A stretch of DNA of 64,000 bases from Pseudomonas sp. Q2-TVG4-2 (lineage in GTDB: Bacteria > Pseudomonadota > Gammaproteobacteria > Pseudomonadales > Pseudomonadaceae), in the NCBI RefSeq assembly GCF_013620795.1, contig NZ_LGLW01000002.1, positions 1 through 64,000 of the forward strand, written 5' to 3'. Made by a program: the position numbers and the translations under genes. Of this stretch, positions 54,641-63,018 are shown piece by piece. The notes under the pieces are model-generated. The model did not search any database and was not told where the DNA came from. It was given only the letters and a program-made list of their open reading frames with translations. Every line of letters begins with the position of its first letter. Within the stretch, counting starts at the first letter, position 1.

Positions 54641-56395
54641 TCATTTGCGCAGCGGCACGCTACCGGCCTCATCCAGGCTGCGCAGAAAATCGAAGTCGCA
54701 GCCATGATCGGCCTGAGTCACGGTATCCAGGAACAGCTTGCGATAGCCGCGTTCATCGCCTTCTCGCGGCTCCGGCAGGCTCAGGGTGCTGCGCCGGCGG
54801 GCCAGTTCCTCGTCGCTGACCAGCAATTGCAGGGAGCGCTCGGCCACGCTCAGGCGCAGGCGATCACCGCTTTCGATCAGCGCCAGTGGCCCGCCGACCG
54901 CCGCTTCGGGCGTGACGTGCAGAATGATGGTGCCGCCTGCCGTGCCGCTCATGCGCCCATCGGAGATGCGCACCATGTCCTTCACGCCAGCCCGCGCCAG
55001 TTTGCGCGGAATCGGGATGTAGCCGGCTTCCGGCATGCCAGGGGCGCCCTTCGGGCCGATGTTCTTCAGCACCAGGATGTCGTCTGCGTTCACGTCGAGG
55101 TCCGGATCGTCGATGCGCTGAGCCAGATCCTCCAGGCCGTCGAACACCACCACTCGGCCTTCATGTTCCATCAGCTCGGCACTGGCGGCGGACTGTTTGA
55201 TGATCGCTCCGTCCGGCGCCAGGTTTCCGCGCAGAAAGGCGATGCCGCCTTGCGGGTAGATCGGGTTATTCAGCGGACGCACCACCTCCTGCGGGAACGC
55301 GGCGATGTCATCGAGCTCTTCGCCCAGCGTGCGTCCGGTGACCGTCAGCGCGTCGAGGTGCAGGAAGGGCCGCAGTTCGCGCAGCACGGGGGCGAGCCCG
55401 CCGGCCTTATGCAAATCTTCCATGTAGTGCGTACCGGACGGCTTGAGATTGACCAGAACCGGGATGTTGCGGCCAAGCGCATCGACCTGGTCCATGTCGA
55501 TGCGGATGCCGCAGCGGCCGGCGATCGCCGACAGGTGCACGATGGCATTGGTCGATCCGCCGATGGCAAGCAACACCATCAGGGCGTTCTCGAAGGCGTT
55601 CTCGGTGAGAATCCGGTCCGGTGTGATCCCCGCCTGGATCATCGCCACTGCCTGGGTGCCGGTGCGCTCGGCAATACGGATGCGGTCGGCAGTCACCGCT
55701 GGTGGCGTGGCGCCGCCTGGCAGCATCATGCCCAGCGCCTCGGTGACGCAGGCCATGGTGCTGGCTGTGCCCATGACCGAGCAGGTACCGACGCTGGCCA
55801 CCAACTGATCGTTGACCTCGGTGATTTCCTGCTGGTCGATCTCGTCGCCGCGGTACATGCCCCAGAAGCGCCGGCAATCAGTACAGGCGCCAACGCGCAC
55901 GCCGCGGTGGGAGCCGGTCAACATCGAGCCGCTGACCAGCTGGATGGCCGGCACCCCGGCGCTGGCGGCGCCCATCAGTTGGGCCGGGACGGTCTTATCG
56001 CAGCCACCGATCAGCACCACCGCATCGATCGGCAGGGCGCGGATCATTTCCTCGGTGTCCATCGACATGAGGTTGCGCAGGAACATGCTGTTGGGGTGGG
56101 CGAAGCTCTCGTGGATCGAGATGGTGGGGAAATCCACCGGCAGGCCGCCGGCGAGCATCACCCCGCGCTTGACCGCCTCGATCAGTTGCGGCGCGTTGCC
56201 GTGGCAGGGGTTGAAGCCGCTGCCGGTGTTGGTGATGCCGATGATCGGGCGCGACAGGGCGTCGTCCGAATAACCGGCGCCCTTGATGAAGGCCTTGCGC
56301 AGAAACAGCGAGAACTCCGCATCGCCATAGTTGGTCAGGCCCTTGCGCATGCCCTGCGCCGCGTTTTCTGCCGAGTTGCCATTGTTCTTGTTCAT
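54641..56395 (-). CDS. IlvD/Edd-family dehydratase (sugar-acid type)
   Basis: The 584-aa iron-sulfur dehydratase carries the three cluster cysteines of the family, Cys64 (NPCHGN), Cys132 (GGCDKTVPA) and Cys205 (GTCSVMG), plus ACTDCRRFW near 170. The CDCR-type region and the length fit the aldonate branch (arabinonate/xylonate dehydratases) as well as dihydroxy-acid dehydratase. Its context beside a LacI repressor, an FAH enzyme and an organic-acid transporter favours sugar-acid catabolism. It lies 73 nt downstream of the repressor on the same strand. Confidence 0.9.
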   Translation of the reverse strand: MNKNNGNSAENAAQGMRKGLTNYGDAEFSLFLRKAFIKGAGYSDDALSRPIIGITNTGSGFNPCHGNAPQLIEAVKRGVMLAGGLPVDFPTISIHESFAHPNSMFLRNLMSMDTEEMIRALPIDAVVLIGGCDKTVPAQLMGAASAGVPAIQLVSGSMLTGSHRGVRVGACTDCRRFWGMYRGDEIDQQEITEVNDQLVASVGTCSVMGTASTMACVTEALGMMLPGGATPPAVTADRIRIAERTGTQAVAMIQAGITPDRILTENAFENALMVLLAIGGSTNAIVHLSAIAGRCGIRIDMDQVDALGRNIPVLVNLKPSGTHYMEDLHKAGGLAPVLRELRPFLHLDALTVTGRTLGEELDDIAAFPQEVVRPLNNPIYPQGGIAFLRGNLAPDGAIIKQSAASAELMEHEGRVVVFDGLEDLAQRIDDPDLDVNADDILVLKNIGPKGAPGMPEAGYIPIPRKLARAGVKDMVRISDGRMSGTAGGTIILHVTPEAAVGGPLALIESGDRLRLSVAERSLQLLVSDEELARRRSTLSLPEPREGDERGYRKLFLDTVTQADHGCDFDFLRSLDEAGSVPLRK

Positions 56396-56468
56396 GGGCG
56401 TTTCCTCTCGATGGGTTGGAACGATGCCGGGGCAGTCGGCTCCAGGATGAAAAGGCGGCGGGCGGCGC

Positions 56469-57515
56469 TCACTCGGGGCCGGTCGGTGCCGGGCCGGAAC
56501 TGCCTCGTACCAGGAGCTCCGTGGTCGTCTCTATCAGGCCAACCGGCCGCTTGCCGGCCAGGGCTTCGAGCAGATAGGCGCCCGCGAAGTCGCCCATCTG
56601 CGCCAGGTCCACGCGAATCGTGGTCAGCGGCGGGGACATGTACTTGGCGTAATCGAAGTCGTTGAAACCGACCACTGAAATGTCTTCGGGCACACGAACG
56701 CCCAGATTCTTGGCAGCTAGCAGTGCGCCGAACGCCAGCAAGTCGTTAGCGCAAATGACAGCTGTAGGCCGCTCCGGACCTCGCAACAGACGCTGCATGG
56801 CTACGATCGCGCTTTCCAGCGTCAGGTCAGCCGCCACGCGCCATTGGGCGGGCAGGTCCAACCCCTCTTCGGCGAGGCGTGCATGAGTACCTGCGATCCG
56901 GTCGCCCACACGGTCGTTGAACGAGCGTTCGTTGACGATCATGGCGAATTTCCGGTGCCCGAGGGACAACAGGTGTTCGACCATCTGCCGCGCGACGGCG
57001 GTGTTATTGAAGCCGACGCTCGGGCGGTTGGGATCCTGCGCCCAGGCCTGCACACACGGGATGCGCTTGCGTTCTATCAGGTCCCATAACTTCGGATCGT
57101 GGGTACGACCGACCACCATCAGCGCATCGACGCCATGCTCCAGCATGGTCTGAACTTCCTTCAGCTCGACCTGCGCATCGAAACCGAAACTGGCGACCAG
57201 AAGGGTGTAGCCGGCTTCGTGAACCCGTTCCTGGAAGGCCGCGAGCGTGCGGGAGAATGTTTCCGTTGCCAGTGTCGGCACGACCGCTCCGATGGTCATG
57301 CTGCGGCGAGATGCCAAGGTCCTAGCGGCGGCATTGAGTACGTACCCGAGTTCGTCGCAGGCGCGCTGGACGGCCTGTCGCTTGTCGTCACTGACGGCGG
57401 CGCTACCGTTGATCACCCGCGATACGGTAGCCGTCGAAACCCCTGCGAGGCGGGCGACATCGTGCAGGCTGGCACGTGATAAGCCTGTTGGGGGAGGGGA
57501 CATCGAATTACCCAT
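56469..57515 (-). CDS. LacI-family transcriptional repressor
   Basis: The 348-aa regulator has the LacI DNA-binding head at residues about 16-62 ([31 protein letters not shown]). A periplasmic-binding-protein-like effector domain follows ([21 protein letters not shown] near 77, [36 protein letters not shown] near 255). The ATG at 57515 follows AAGGA. It is divergent from the enolase-superfamily gene, with three LacI-type operators in the 226-bp gap, so it should control both arms. Confidence 0.93.
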   Translation of the reverse strand: MGNSMSPPPTGLSRASLHDVARLAGVSTATVSRVINGSAAVSDDKRQAVQRACDELGYVLNAAARTLASRRSMTIGAVVPTLATETFSRTLAAFQERVHEAGYTLLVASFGFDAQVELKEVQTMLEHGVDALMVVGRTHDPKLWDLIERKRIPCVQAWAQDPNRPSVGFNNTAVARQMVEHLLSLGHRKFAMIVNERSFNDRVGDRIAGTHARLAEEGLDLPAQWRVAADLTLESAIVAMQRLLRGPERPTAVICANDLLAFGALLAAKNLGVRVPEDISVVGFNDFDYAKYMSPPLTTIRVDLAQMGDFAGAYLLEALAGKRPVGLIETTTELLVRGSSGPAPTGPE

Positions 57516-57583
57516 CGTCGAATCCTTGGACTGGCCATTTGGCGAATGGCGTTTGACATTAGGAAAAACCGAAACTAAGTTTT

Positions 57584-57597
57584 TGTAAACGCTTACA
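57584..57597. promoter_or_regulatory. LacI-type operator 1
   Basis: TGTAAACGCTTACA is a 14-bp palindrome of the LacI/GalR form with the central CG. It lies 68 bp upstream of the repressor start. Confidence 0.82.
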
Positions 57598-57614
57598 TCG
57601 GATTATTTATCAAA

Positions 57615-57628
57615 TGTAAGCGATTACA
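57615..57628. promoter_or_regulatory. LacI-type operator 2
   Basis: TGTAAGCGATTACA matches operator 1 at 12 of 14 positions and is spaced 31 bp from it, about three helical turns, so both would face the same side of the DNA. Confidence 0.82.
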
Positions 57629-57693
57629 TAGCTGCTGTCGCTCCGTATCGACGTTGAAGAGCACAGCCTACGAATCAACGAAAAGACAGGCTT

Positions 57694-57707
57694 TGAAAGC
57701 GTTTACA
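57694..57707. promoter_or_regulatory. LacI-type operator 3
   Basis: TGAAAGCGTTTACA keeps the AAGCG-TTTACA core and lies 34 bp before the enolase-superfamily start, where it could block that promoter. It is 79 bp from operator 2. Confidence 0.75.
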
Positions 57708-57741
57708 TCGGTTTCGCCGGCCTAAGACAGGACAAGAATCA

Positions 57742-58893
57742 ATGGCAAAGATCAGCTCCATCTCCGTATGCGCAGCCCGCGTGCCGCTGGACAAGGTCAC
57801 CTCGTTCTCCAACCGCACCGTTCACGCCCGGGACTACGGGCTGGTCAAAGTGACATCCGAGGATGGCGTGACCGGTATCGGCTTCTGCTACGTCGGCAGT
57901 GCTGGTGGCGAGCTGCTGCCAATCGCGGTGGAAAAGCTGCTGGCCCCCGTATTGCTGGGTCGCGATTCGCTGGATGTCGAGGCGCTGTGGAAGGAGATGT
58001 ACCAGGAAGCGCTGCTGCAGGGCCGCGCCGGTGTAGTGATGCGTGCGCTCAGCATTCTCGACACGGCGCTGTGGGATCTCAATGCACGCAGCGCCGGCCT
58101 GCCGCTGCACCGCTACCTCGGTGCAGCCAGGGCCGATCGTGTGCCGGCTTACGCCAGCGGCGGCTACTACCTCGACGGCAAGACCCCCGCACTGCTCGGC
58201 GAGGAGATGGCGCACTACGTCTCGCTCGGCTTCAAGGCGGTGAAGATGAAAACCGGTCGTTTGTCGCCCAAGGAAGAAGAAGCGCGGGTCGCAGCGGCAC
58301 GCGAAGCCATCGGCCCCGATGTCGAGCTGATGCTCGACGTCAATAATGGCTGGAGCGACGTTACCGAGGCGCTGCGGTACGTGCGCCGCTTCGAGCGATA
58401 CGAGCCAAGCTTCGTCGAAGAGCCATTCCTGGTCGATGACATCGACAGCCACGCGCGGCTGGCGCGCGCCACGCCGATTCCCATCGCGACCGGCGAGGTC
58501 GAGGCCGGCCGCTGGCGCCACAAGGAACTGCTCGACAAGGGCGGCGCGGCCATCCTGCAGACCGACGCGCTGGTTTGCGGCGGTATCACCGAGTGGCGCC
58601 GCATCGCGGCGATGGCGGCCGGTTACGGCGTGCCGATGTACCCGCACTGGTTTCACGATGTGCACGCGCCGCTGGTCGCGGCCACGCCGAACGCCCGTTA
58701 CGTGGAGTTCTTCTGGGACGACCAGGTGCTCAATTTCCGCCGTCTGATCGACCGCCAGCTGGAGCAGGAAGGCGGCTACATCAAGCTGCACCAATCCCCA
58801 GGGCTCGGCTTCAACTTCGATGAGCACGCCGTTGCGCGCTACTCGATCGCGGCTGACAACCAGCCCTGGATGACATTCAAAAACAACCGCTGA
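57742..58893 (+). CDS. Enolase-superfamily (mandelate racemase type) sugar-acid dehydratase
   Basis: The 383-aa protein belongs to the mandelate racemase/muconate lactonizing group. Catalytic features seen are the KxK motif (Lys168 and Lys170 in AVKMKTG), metal ligands Asp199 (MLDVNNGW), Glu226 or Glu227 (FVEEPF) and Glu252 (GEVEAG), and the Asp275/His302 dyad (TDALVCGG; YPHWFHDVH). This makes dehydration of an aldonic or aldaric acid likely, but sequence reading alone cannot fix the substrate. It is first in the right arm, behind operator 3. Confidence 0.9.
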   Translation: MAKISSISVCAARVPLDKVTSFSNRTVHARDYGLVKVTSEDGVTGIGFCYVGSAGGELLPIAVEKLLAPVLLGRDSLDVEALWKEMYQEALLQGRAGVVMRALSILDTALWDLNARSAGLPLHRYLGAARADRVPAYASGGYYLDGKTPALLGEEMAHYVSLGFKAVKMKTGRLSPKEEEARVAAAREAIGPDVELMLDVNNGWSDVTEALRYVRRFERYEPSFVEEPFLVDDIDSHARLARATPIPIATGEVEAGRWRHKELLDKGGAAILQTDALVCGGITEWRRIAAMAAGYGVPMYPHWFHDVHAPLVAATPNARYVEFFWDDQVLNFRRLIDRQLEQEGGYIKLHQSPGLGFNFDEHAVARYSIAADNQPWMTFKNNR

Positions 58894-58918
58894 GCAGAGA
58901 TTGGCATCACCCGCTGTA

Positions 58919-58945
58919 GGGGCGGTGGCGCACGGTTGCCGCCCC
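58919..58945 (+). repeat. Stem-loop between the dehydratase and the solute-binding protein gene
   Basis: GGGGCGG (58919-58925) pairs with CCGCCCC (58939-58945) across a 13-nt loop. It lies 64 nt before the binding-protein start and is not followed by T-rich sequence. Confidence 0.5.
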
Positions 58946-59009
58946 TGACCACGTCTTGGCTCGCGTGGCCAGACACCATAAGTCCAACAAGAAATGTGGA
59001 GTGAGCGAA

Positions 59010-59987
59010 ATGAAGATCAACCAGAAACTGTCCGTTGCCGTCCTTTCCGCCGTTACGGCGTTTGCCGTTCCCTTCGCCGCCCAGGCGGACTATGTCGCCG
59101 GTGACGAAATCGCCGTGCTGCAAGGCTTCAAGCCCGGTGGCGGCAGCGACGTCCTGGCGCAGCTGGTGCAGCCGTACCTAAGCAAGAAGCTGGACGTGAA
59201 CTTCGTCAACGAGTACATCCCGGGTGCCACTGGCGCGATCGCCTGGACACGTCTGGCCAGACAATCGAAGAAGGACGGCACGGTAGTCAGCATCACCAAC
59301 ACGCCCATGCTGATGACCAACTACATCATGAACGACGCGATCACTTACAACATCGAGGACCTGACCCCGATCGCCAATGTGGTGACCGATTCGGGCATCG
59401 CCGTGGTGGCCAAGGACAGCCCCTACAAGACGATCGAGGACCTGTTGGCCGCGGCCAAGGAAAAGCCCGGCCGTGTCACCGTCGGTAACTCCGGGGTGGG
59501 CGGCGACGATTTCTTCACCACGCTGGTGATCGAGAAGGCCACGGGTCTTTCCTTCAAGAAGGTGCCGTTCCAGGGCGATGGCCCTTCAGCCACCGCGGCC
59601 ATGGGCAACAAGATCGACGTCAGCTTCAACAACGTGGGCAACGTCTACAGCCAGATCCAAAGCGGCAACCTCAGAGCACTGGCGGTATTCGCCGACAAGC
59701 GCTTCGACAGCCTGCCCGATGTCCCGACGCTGAAAGAGAAGGGCATCGATGTGGTGGCAGGCTCCTCGCGTGGCTACAGCGCACCGGCCGGCATTCCGGA
59801 CGAGGCCCGCGATCAGCTGATCGCCGCATTCGAAGCGCTGAAAAACGATGAGGCGTTCCTTGCCGACGCCAAGAAGCGGGCCCTCCACATCGACATCGTC
59901 ACGGGCGACGACTACGGGCAAATGTTTGAAAGCATGGAGACGGAGTTCCAAGGCATCTGGAAGGAAGTAGGCGATCAGCAGCAGTGA
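59010..59987 (+). CDS. Tripartite tricarboxylate transporter solute-binding protein (TctC/BugT type)
   Basis: The ATG at 59010 gives 325 aa with a signal peptide (MKINQKLSVAVLSAVTAFAVPFAAQA). The TctC fold follows: LQGFKPGGGSDVLAQLVQPYL, the loop YIPGATGAIAWTRLARQ near 70, and GNSGVGGDDFFTTLVIEKATGL near 157. Such proteins bind carboxylates and hand them to the TctAB membrane pair encoded next. An in-frame start at 58956 would destroy the signal peptide. Confidence 0.92.
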   Translation: MKINQKLSVAVLSAVTAFAVPFAAQADYVAGDEIAVLQGFKPGGGSDVLAQLVQPYLSKKLDVNFVNEYIPGATGAIAWTRLARQSKKDGTVVSITNTPMLMTNYIMNDAITYNIEDLTPIANVVTDSGIAVVAKDSPYKTIEDLLAAAKEKPGRVTVGNSGVGGDDFFTTLVIEKATGLSFKKVPFQGDGPSATAAMGNKIDVSFNNVGNVYSQIQSGNLRALAVFADKRFDSLPDVPTLKEKGIDVVAGSSRGYSAPAGIPDEARDQLIAAFEALKNDEAFLADAKKRALHIDIVTGDDYGQMFESMETEFQGIWKEVGDQQQ

Positions 59988-60021
59988 TTCCATTCGTTGA
60001 ATGCAGCGAGGGGAGGCGTCC

Positions 60022-60489
60022 ATGAACAAGAACAGGTTGGTACTCGGGCTCTTTGGAATAGTCCTGGCCGCGGTGTTTTTTACCAACGCTCACGGCTATC
60101 CGGAGGCTGCCGCACAGATGCCGCTGATCTACTCGGTAACGGTCGCGCTGCTCTCGCTGGCCATGGTGTGTTCGGAATTGCTGCGCTGGCGCGCGGCAAG
60201 CCAGCGTGACGACGCGCCAGCAGTCGCCACCGATGAAGTGGAGGTCCGGTCGCGCTACCTCGTGACGGCCGTCGTTTTCGTCCTGGCGGTCGCCTACGTT
60301 TCGGTCATCGGCACGCTTGGGTACTTGCTGTCGACCCTGTTGTTCATGGGCCTGTCGCTGCTGCTGATCCGCACCGTTTCGGTGCGTTTCGCAGTGATCG
60401 GCACAGTGGTGCTGGTAACGGTGGTGTGCCTGGTGTTCGTGCAGTTCCTGGGTCTTCCCGTGCCGCTGTTGCCAGCAGCGTTCGCCTGA
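60022..60489 (+). CDS. Tripartite tricarboxylate transporter small membrane subunit (TctB type)
   Basis: The ATG at 60022 gives 155 aa and follows GGGGAGG. Four hydrophobic spans are visible (about residues 6-20, 36-56, 78-105 and 118-148), the usual TctB layout. The charged loop DDAPAVATDEVEVRSR separates the two halves. It lies 34 nt both after the binding protein and before the large subunit. Confidence 0.88.
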   Translation: MNKNRLVLGLFGIVLAAVFFTNAHGYPEAAAQMPLIYSVTVALLSLAMVCSELLRWRAASQRDDAPAVATDEVEVRSRYLVTAVVFVLAVAYVSVIGTLGYLLSTLLFMGLSLLLIRTVSVRFAVIGTVVLVTVVCLVFVQFLGLPVPLLPAAFA

Positions 60490-60523
60490 TCGCTTCCCTC
60501 CATTTCTCGACGAGGTTTTTTGC

Positions 60524-62032
60524 GTGGAAAGTTCGATCGTCATGACCGGGTTGGCCAACGTGCTGACCCTGGCCAACTTCGCTGCCATTTTCGGCGGCAT
60601 CCTGCTTGGGCTGTTCGTCGGCGCGATGCCGGGCCTTTCGGCCACCATGGCGTTGGCGCTGCTGTTGCCGCTGACCTTCAACATGGACACCGCCACCGGG
60701 TTGAGCATGCTGGCCTCGCTCTATGTCGGCGCATCTTACGGCGGCTCGATCGCCGCGATTCTGCTGCGCACGCCGGGCACGCCTTCGGCCGCCGCGACGG
60801 TGCTCGACGGCTTTCCGATGTCGCAGCAGGGTCAGGCGGGCAAGGCGCTGGGGATCTCATTGTTCGCCTCCTTCATCGGCGGCACCATCAGTGGCATTGC
60901 CTTGCTGATGGCGGCGCCGCTGCTGGGCAGCATCGTCGTTGAATTCGGGCCAATCGAGCTGTTCGCTATCGCGGTGCTCGGCATTACCATCATCGGCTCG
61001 CTGGCCCAGGGCTCGGTGATCAACGGACTGTTTTCCGGTGGCGTCGGGCTGCTGATCAGCACTGTGGGCATGGACCTGACGACTGGCACGCCGCGCATGG
61101 CGTTTGGCAACATCAACCTGTTTTCCGGGATCAGCTTCACGGTGGCGTTGATTGGGTTGTTCTCGATCCCGCAGGCGTTGTCGCTGATCGAAAACTCCCA
61201 TGGTGCCGCCAAGGTGGCCAGCCGTATCACGGATCGGCTGATTCCCAAGTTCAGCGAATTGAAAGCGCTGATGCCGAATATCCTGCGCTCGAGCGGCATT
61301 GGTGTGATCGTCGGGCTCATACCGGGCACCGGCGGCGACACCGCAAGCTGGTTTGCCTATAACGAGGCCAAGCGTTTCGCCAAGGACAAGAGCCGCTTCG
61401 GCCTCGGCGAGCCCGCCGGGGTCGCGGCACCCGAGGCGGCGAACAATGCGGTGGTCGGTGGCGCGCTGATTCCTACCATCGCGCTCGGCATTCCTGGCAG
61501 CTCGGCCACCGCGATCCTGCTCGGCGCGCTGATGGTGCAGGGCATCCTGCCGGGGCCGAATCTGCTAACCGACTACGGCGACGTGACCTACACGCTGATC
61601 TGGGCGGTGATCTTCGCCAACATCGGCCTGCTTGCCGTCGGCCTGATGTTCACCAAGGCCAGCGTGGCGGTCACGCGCATCCCGGACGGCTTCATCGCCT
61701 GCGCGATCATCGCCTTGTGCATCATCGGCGCCTACGCGATCAACAACAGCTTGTTCGAGGTGGGGCTGATGCTCGGCTTCGGCCTGTTCGGCTATTGGCT
61801 GGCCAAGGCGGGCGTGTCGCCGGCTCCGATGGTCATCGGCCTGATTCTTGGCCCGGTGATGGAGAACGCCTTCCATCAGTCGATGCTGATCGGTAACGAC
61901 GACTACCGGATCTTCCTGACCAGCCCGATCGCCGTGGTGCTGCTGAGCATCGCTGTGTTCTCGGTGCTGCAGGCGACGCCCCTGTTCCGCTGGCTGCTCG
62001 CGCCGCTTCGGCGCCGGGCACGACTCGCCTGA
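60524..62032 (+). CDS. Tripartite tricarboxylate transporter large membrane subunit (TctA type)
   Basis: The 502-aa protein has about eleven membrane spans and the two TctA signatures: GAMPGLSATMALALLLPLTF (residues about 33-52) and GLIPGTGGDTASWFAYNEAKR (near 265), with PGTPSAAATVLDGFP (near 84). It starts with GTG at 60524 behind a GAGG. Together with the two genes before it, it forms a complete cation-coupled carboxylate importer. Confidence 0.93.
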   Translation: MESSIVMTGLANVLTLANFAAIFGGILLGLFVGAMPGLSATMALALLLPLTFNMDTATGLSMLASLYVGASYGGSIAAILLRTPGTPSAAATVLDGFPMSQQGQAGKALGISLFASFIGGTISGIALLMAAPLLGSIVVEFGPIELFAIAVLGITIIGSLAQGSVINGLFSGGVGLLISTVGMDLTTGTPRMAFGNINLFSGISFTVALIGLFSIPQALSLIENSHGAAKVASRITDRLIPKFSELKALMPNILRSSGIGVIVGLIPGTGGDTASWFAYNEAKRFAKDKSRFGLGEPAGVAAPEAANNAVVGGALIPTIALGIPGSSATAILLGALMVQGILPGPNLLTDYGDVTYTLIWAVIFANIGLLAVGLMFTKASVAVTRIPDGFIACAIIALCIIGAYAINNSLFEVGLMLGFGLFGYWLAKAGVSPAPMVIGLILGPVMENAFHQSMLIGNDDYRIFLTSPIAVVLLSIAVFSVLQATPLFRWLLAPLRRRARLA

Positions 62033-62089
62033 CGTCGCGCACAGGCGGCCCCTGGGGCAGCCTGGATAACTACAAAAGAGGAGATAGCC

Positions 62090-63004
62090 ATGAGTCATGG
62101 TCGCGTCTGGTCGCCGGTCATTACACCCTTTTCGGCAGATCTCTCGCCGGACACGGAACGCTTTGTGGCGCATTGCCGCTGGCTGCTGGACAAGGAACTG
62201 GGCCTGGCAGTATTCGGCACCAACTCGGAAGCCAATTCACTGGCCGTCGAGGAGAAAATCCGCTTGCTCGATACGCTCATCGATGCGGGCGTTCCCGCCG
62301 CGCGGCTGATGCCAGGTACCGGTAGTTGCGCACTGCCGGATACCGTGGCGCAAACCCGCCACGCGGTGGCCAAGGGCGTCGAAGGGGTGCTGATGCTGCC
62401 GCCGTTCTACTACAAAGGTGTATCCGATGAGGGGCTGTTCCGCTACTTCAGTGAGGTAATCGAGCGGGTCGGCGACGAGCGTCTACGCATCTACCTCTAC
62501 CACATCCCGCCGGTGTCGCAGGTGCCGCTGTCTCTGGCGCTGATCGAGCGTCTGCTCAAGGCCTACCCGGCCAATGTGGTCGGCCTGAAGGACAGCTCCG
62601 GCGATTGGTCCAACACCCAGGCCGTGATCGAGCAATTCGCCGGTGACGGTTTCCAGGTCTACGCCGGCAGCGAGTCCTTTTTGCTGCAAACCCTGCGCGC
62701 TGGCGGCGCTGGCTGTATCAGCGCCACGGCAAACGTCAACCCGGGTCCGATTGCGCGGCTCGCCAAAACCTGGCAGGCAGCGGATGCGGATGATCAACAG
62801 GCCGCTTTGGTACGCACCCGCAAAATCTTTGAGCGTTTCCCGTTGATCGGCGCGCTCAAGGCCGTTACCGCGAGGTTCGGCGACAGCGAGCAGTGGACGC
62901 GCCTGCGCCCGCCGCTGGTGGAACTCGACCAGCAGCAGCGCGGTGAGCTGTTCGCGCTGCTCGACGACCTTGGATTCGACATGCCGGGCCTCAAGCAAAG
63001 CTGA
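62090..63004 (+). CDS. DapA-family (dihydrodipicolinate synthase/2-keto-3-deoxy-acid aldolase or dehydratase) protein
   Basis: The 304-aa class I aldolase-type protein has the family GTNSEANSL motif near residue 44, Tyr137 in YHIPP, and the Schiff-base Lys167 in GLKDSSGDW. In lysine synthesis the family makes dihydrodipicolinate, but beside two sugar-acid dehydratases it more likely cleaves or dehydrates a 2-keto-3-deoxy-acid. Aldolase and dehydratase-decarboxylase roles cannot be separated by eye. The ATG at 62090 follows GAGGAGA. Confidence 0.88.
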   Translation: MSHGRVWSPVITPFSADLSPDTERFVAHCRWLLDKELGLAVFGTNSEANSLAVEEKIRLLDTLIDAGVPAARLMPGTGSCALPDTVAQTRHAVAKGVEGVLMLPPFYYKGVSDEGLFRYFSEVIERVGDERLRIYLYHIPPVSQVPLSLALIERLLKAYPANVVGLKDSSGDWSNTQAVIEQFAGDGFQVYAGSESFLLQTLRAGGAGCISATANVNPGPIARLAKTWQAADADDQQAALVRTRKIFERFPLIGALKAVTARFGDSEQWTRLRPPLVELDQQQRGELFALLDDLGFDMPGLKQS

Positions 63005-63018
63005 TCATGGAGTTACCG

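Noticed and set aside
54704-56665. 653-codon plus-strand frame opposite the IlvD/Edd gene
   Set aside because: The opposite strand has an unmistakable dehydratase with all cluster cysteines. This frame is long only because stops are rare in GC-rich antisense DNA.
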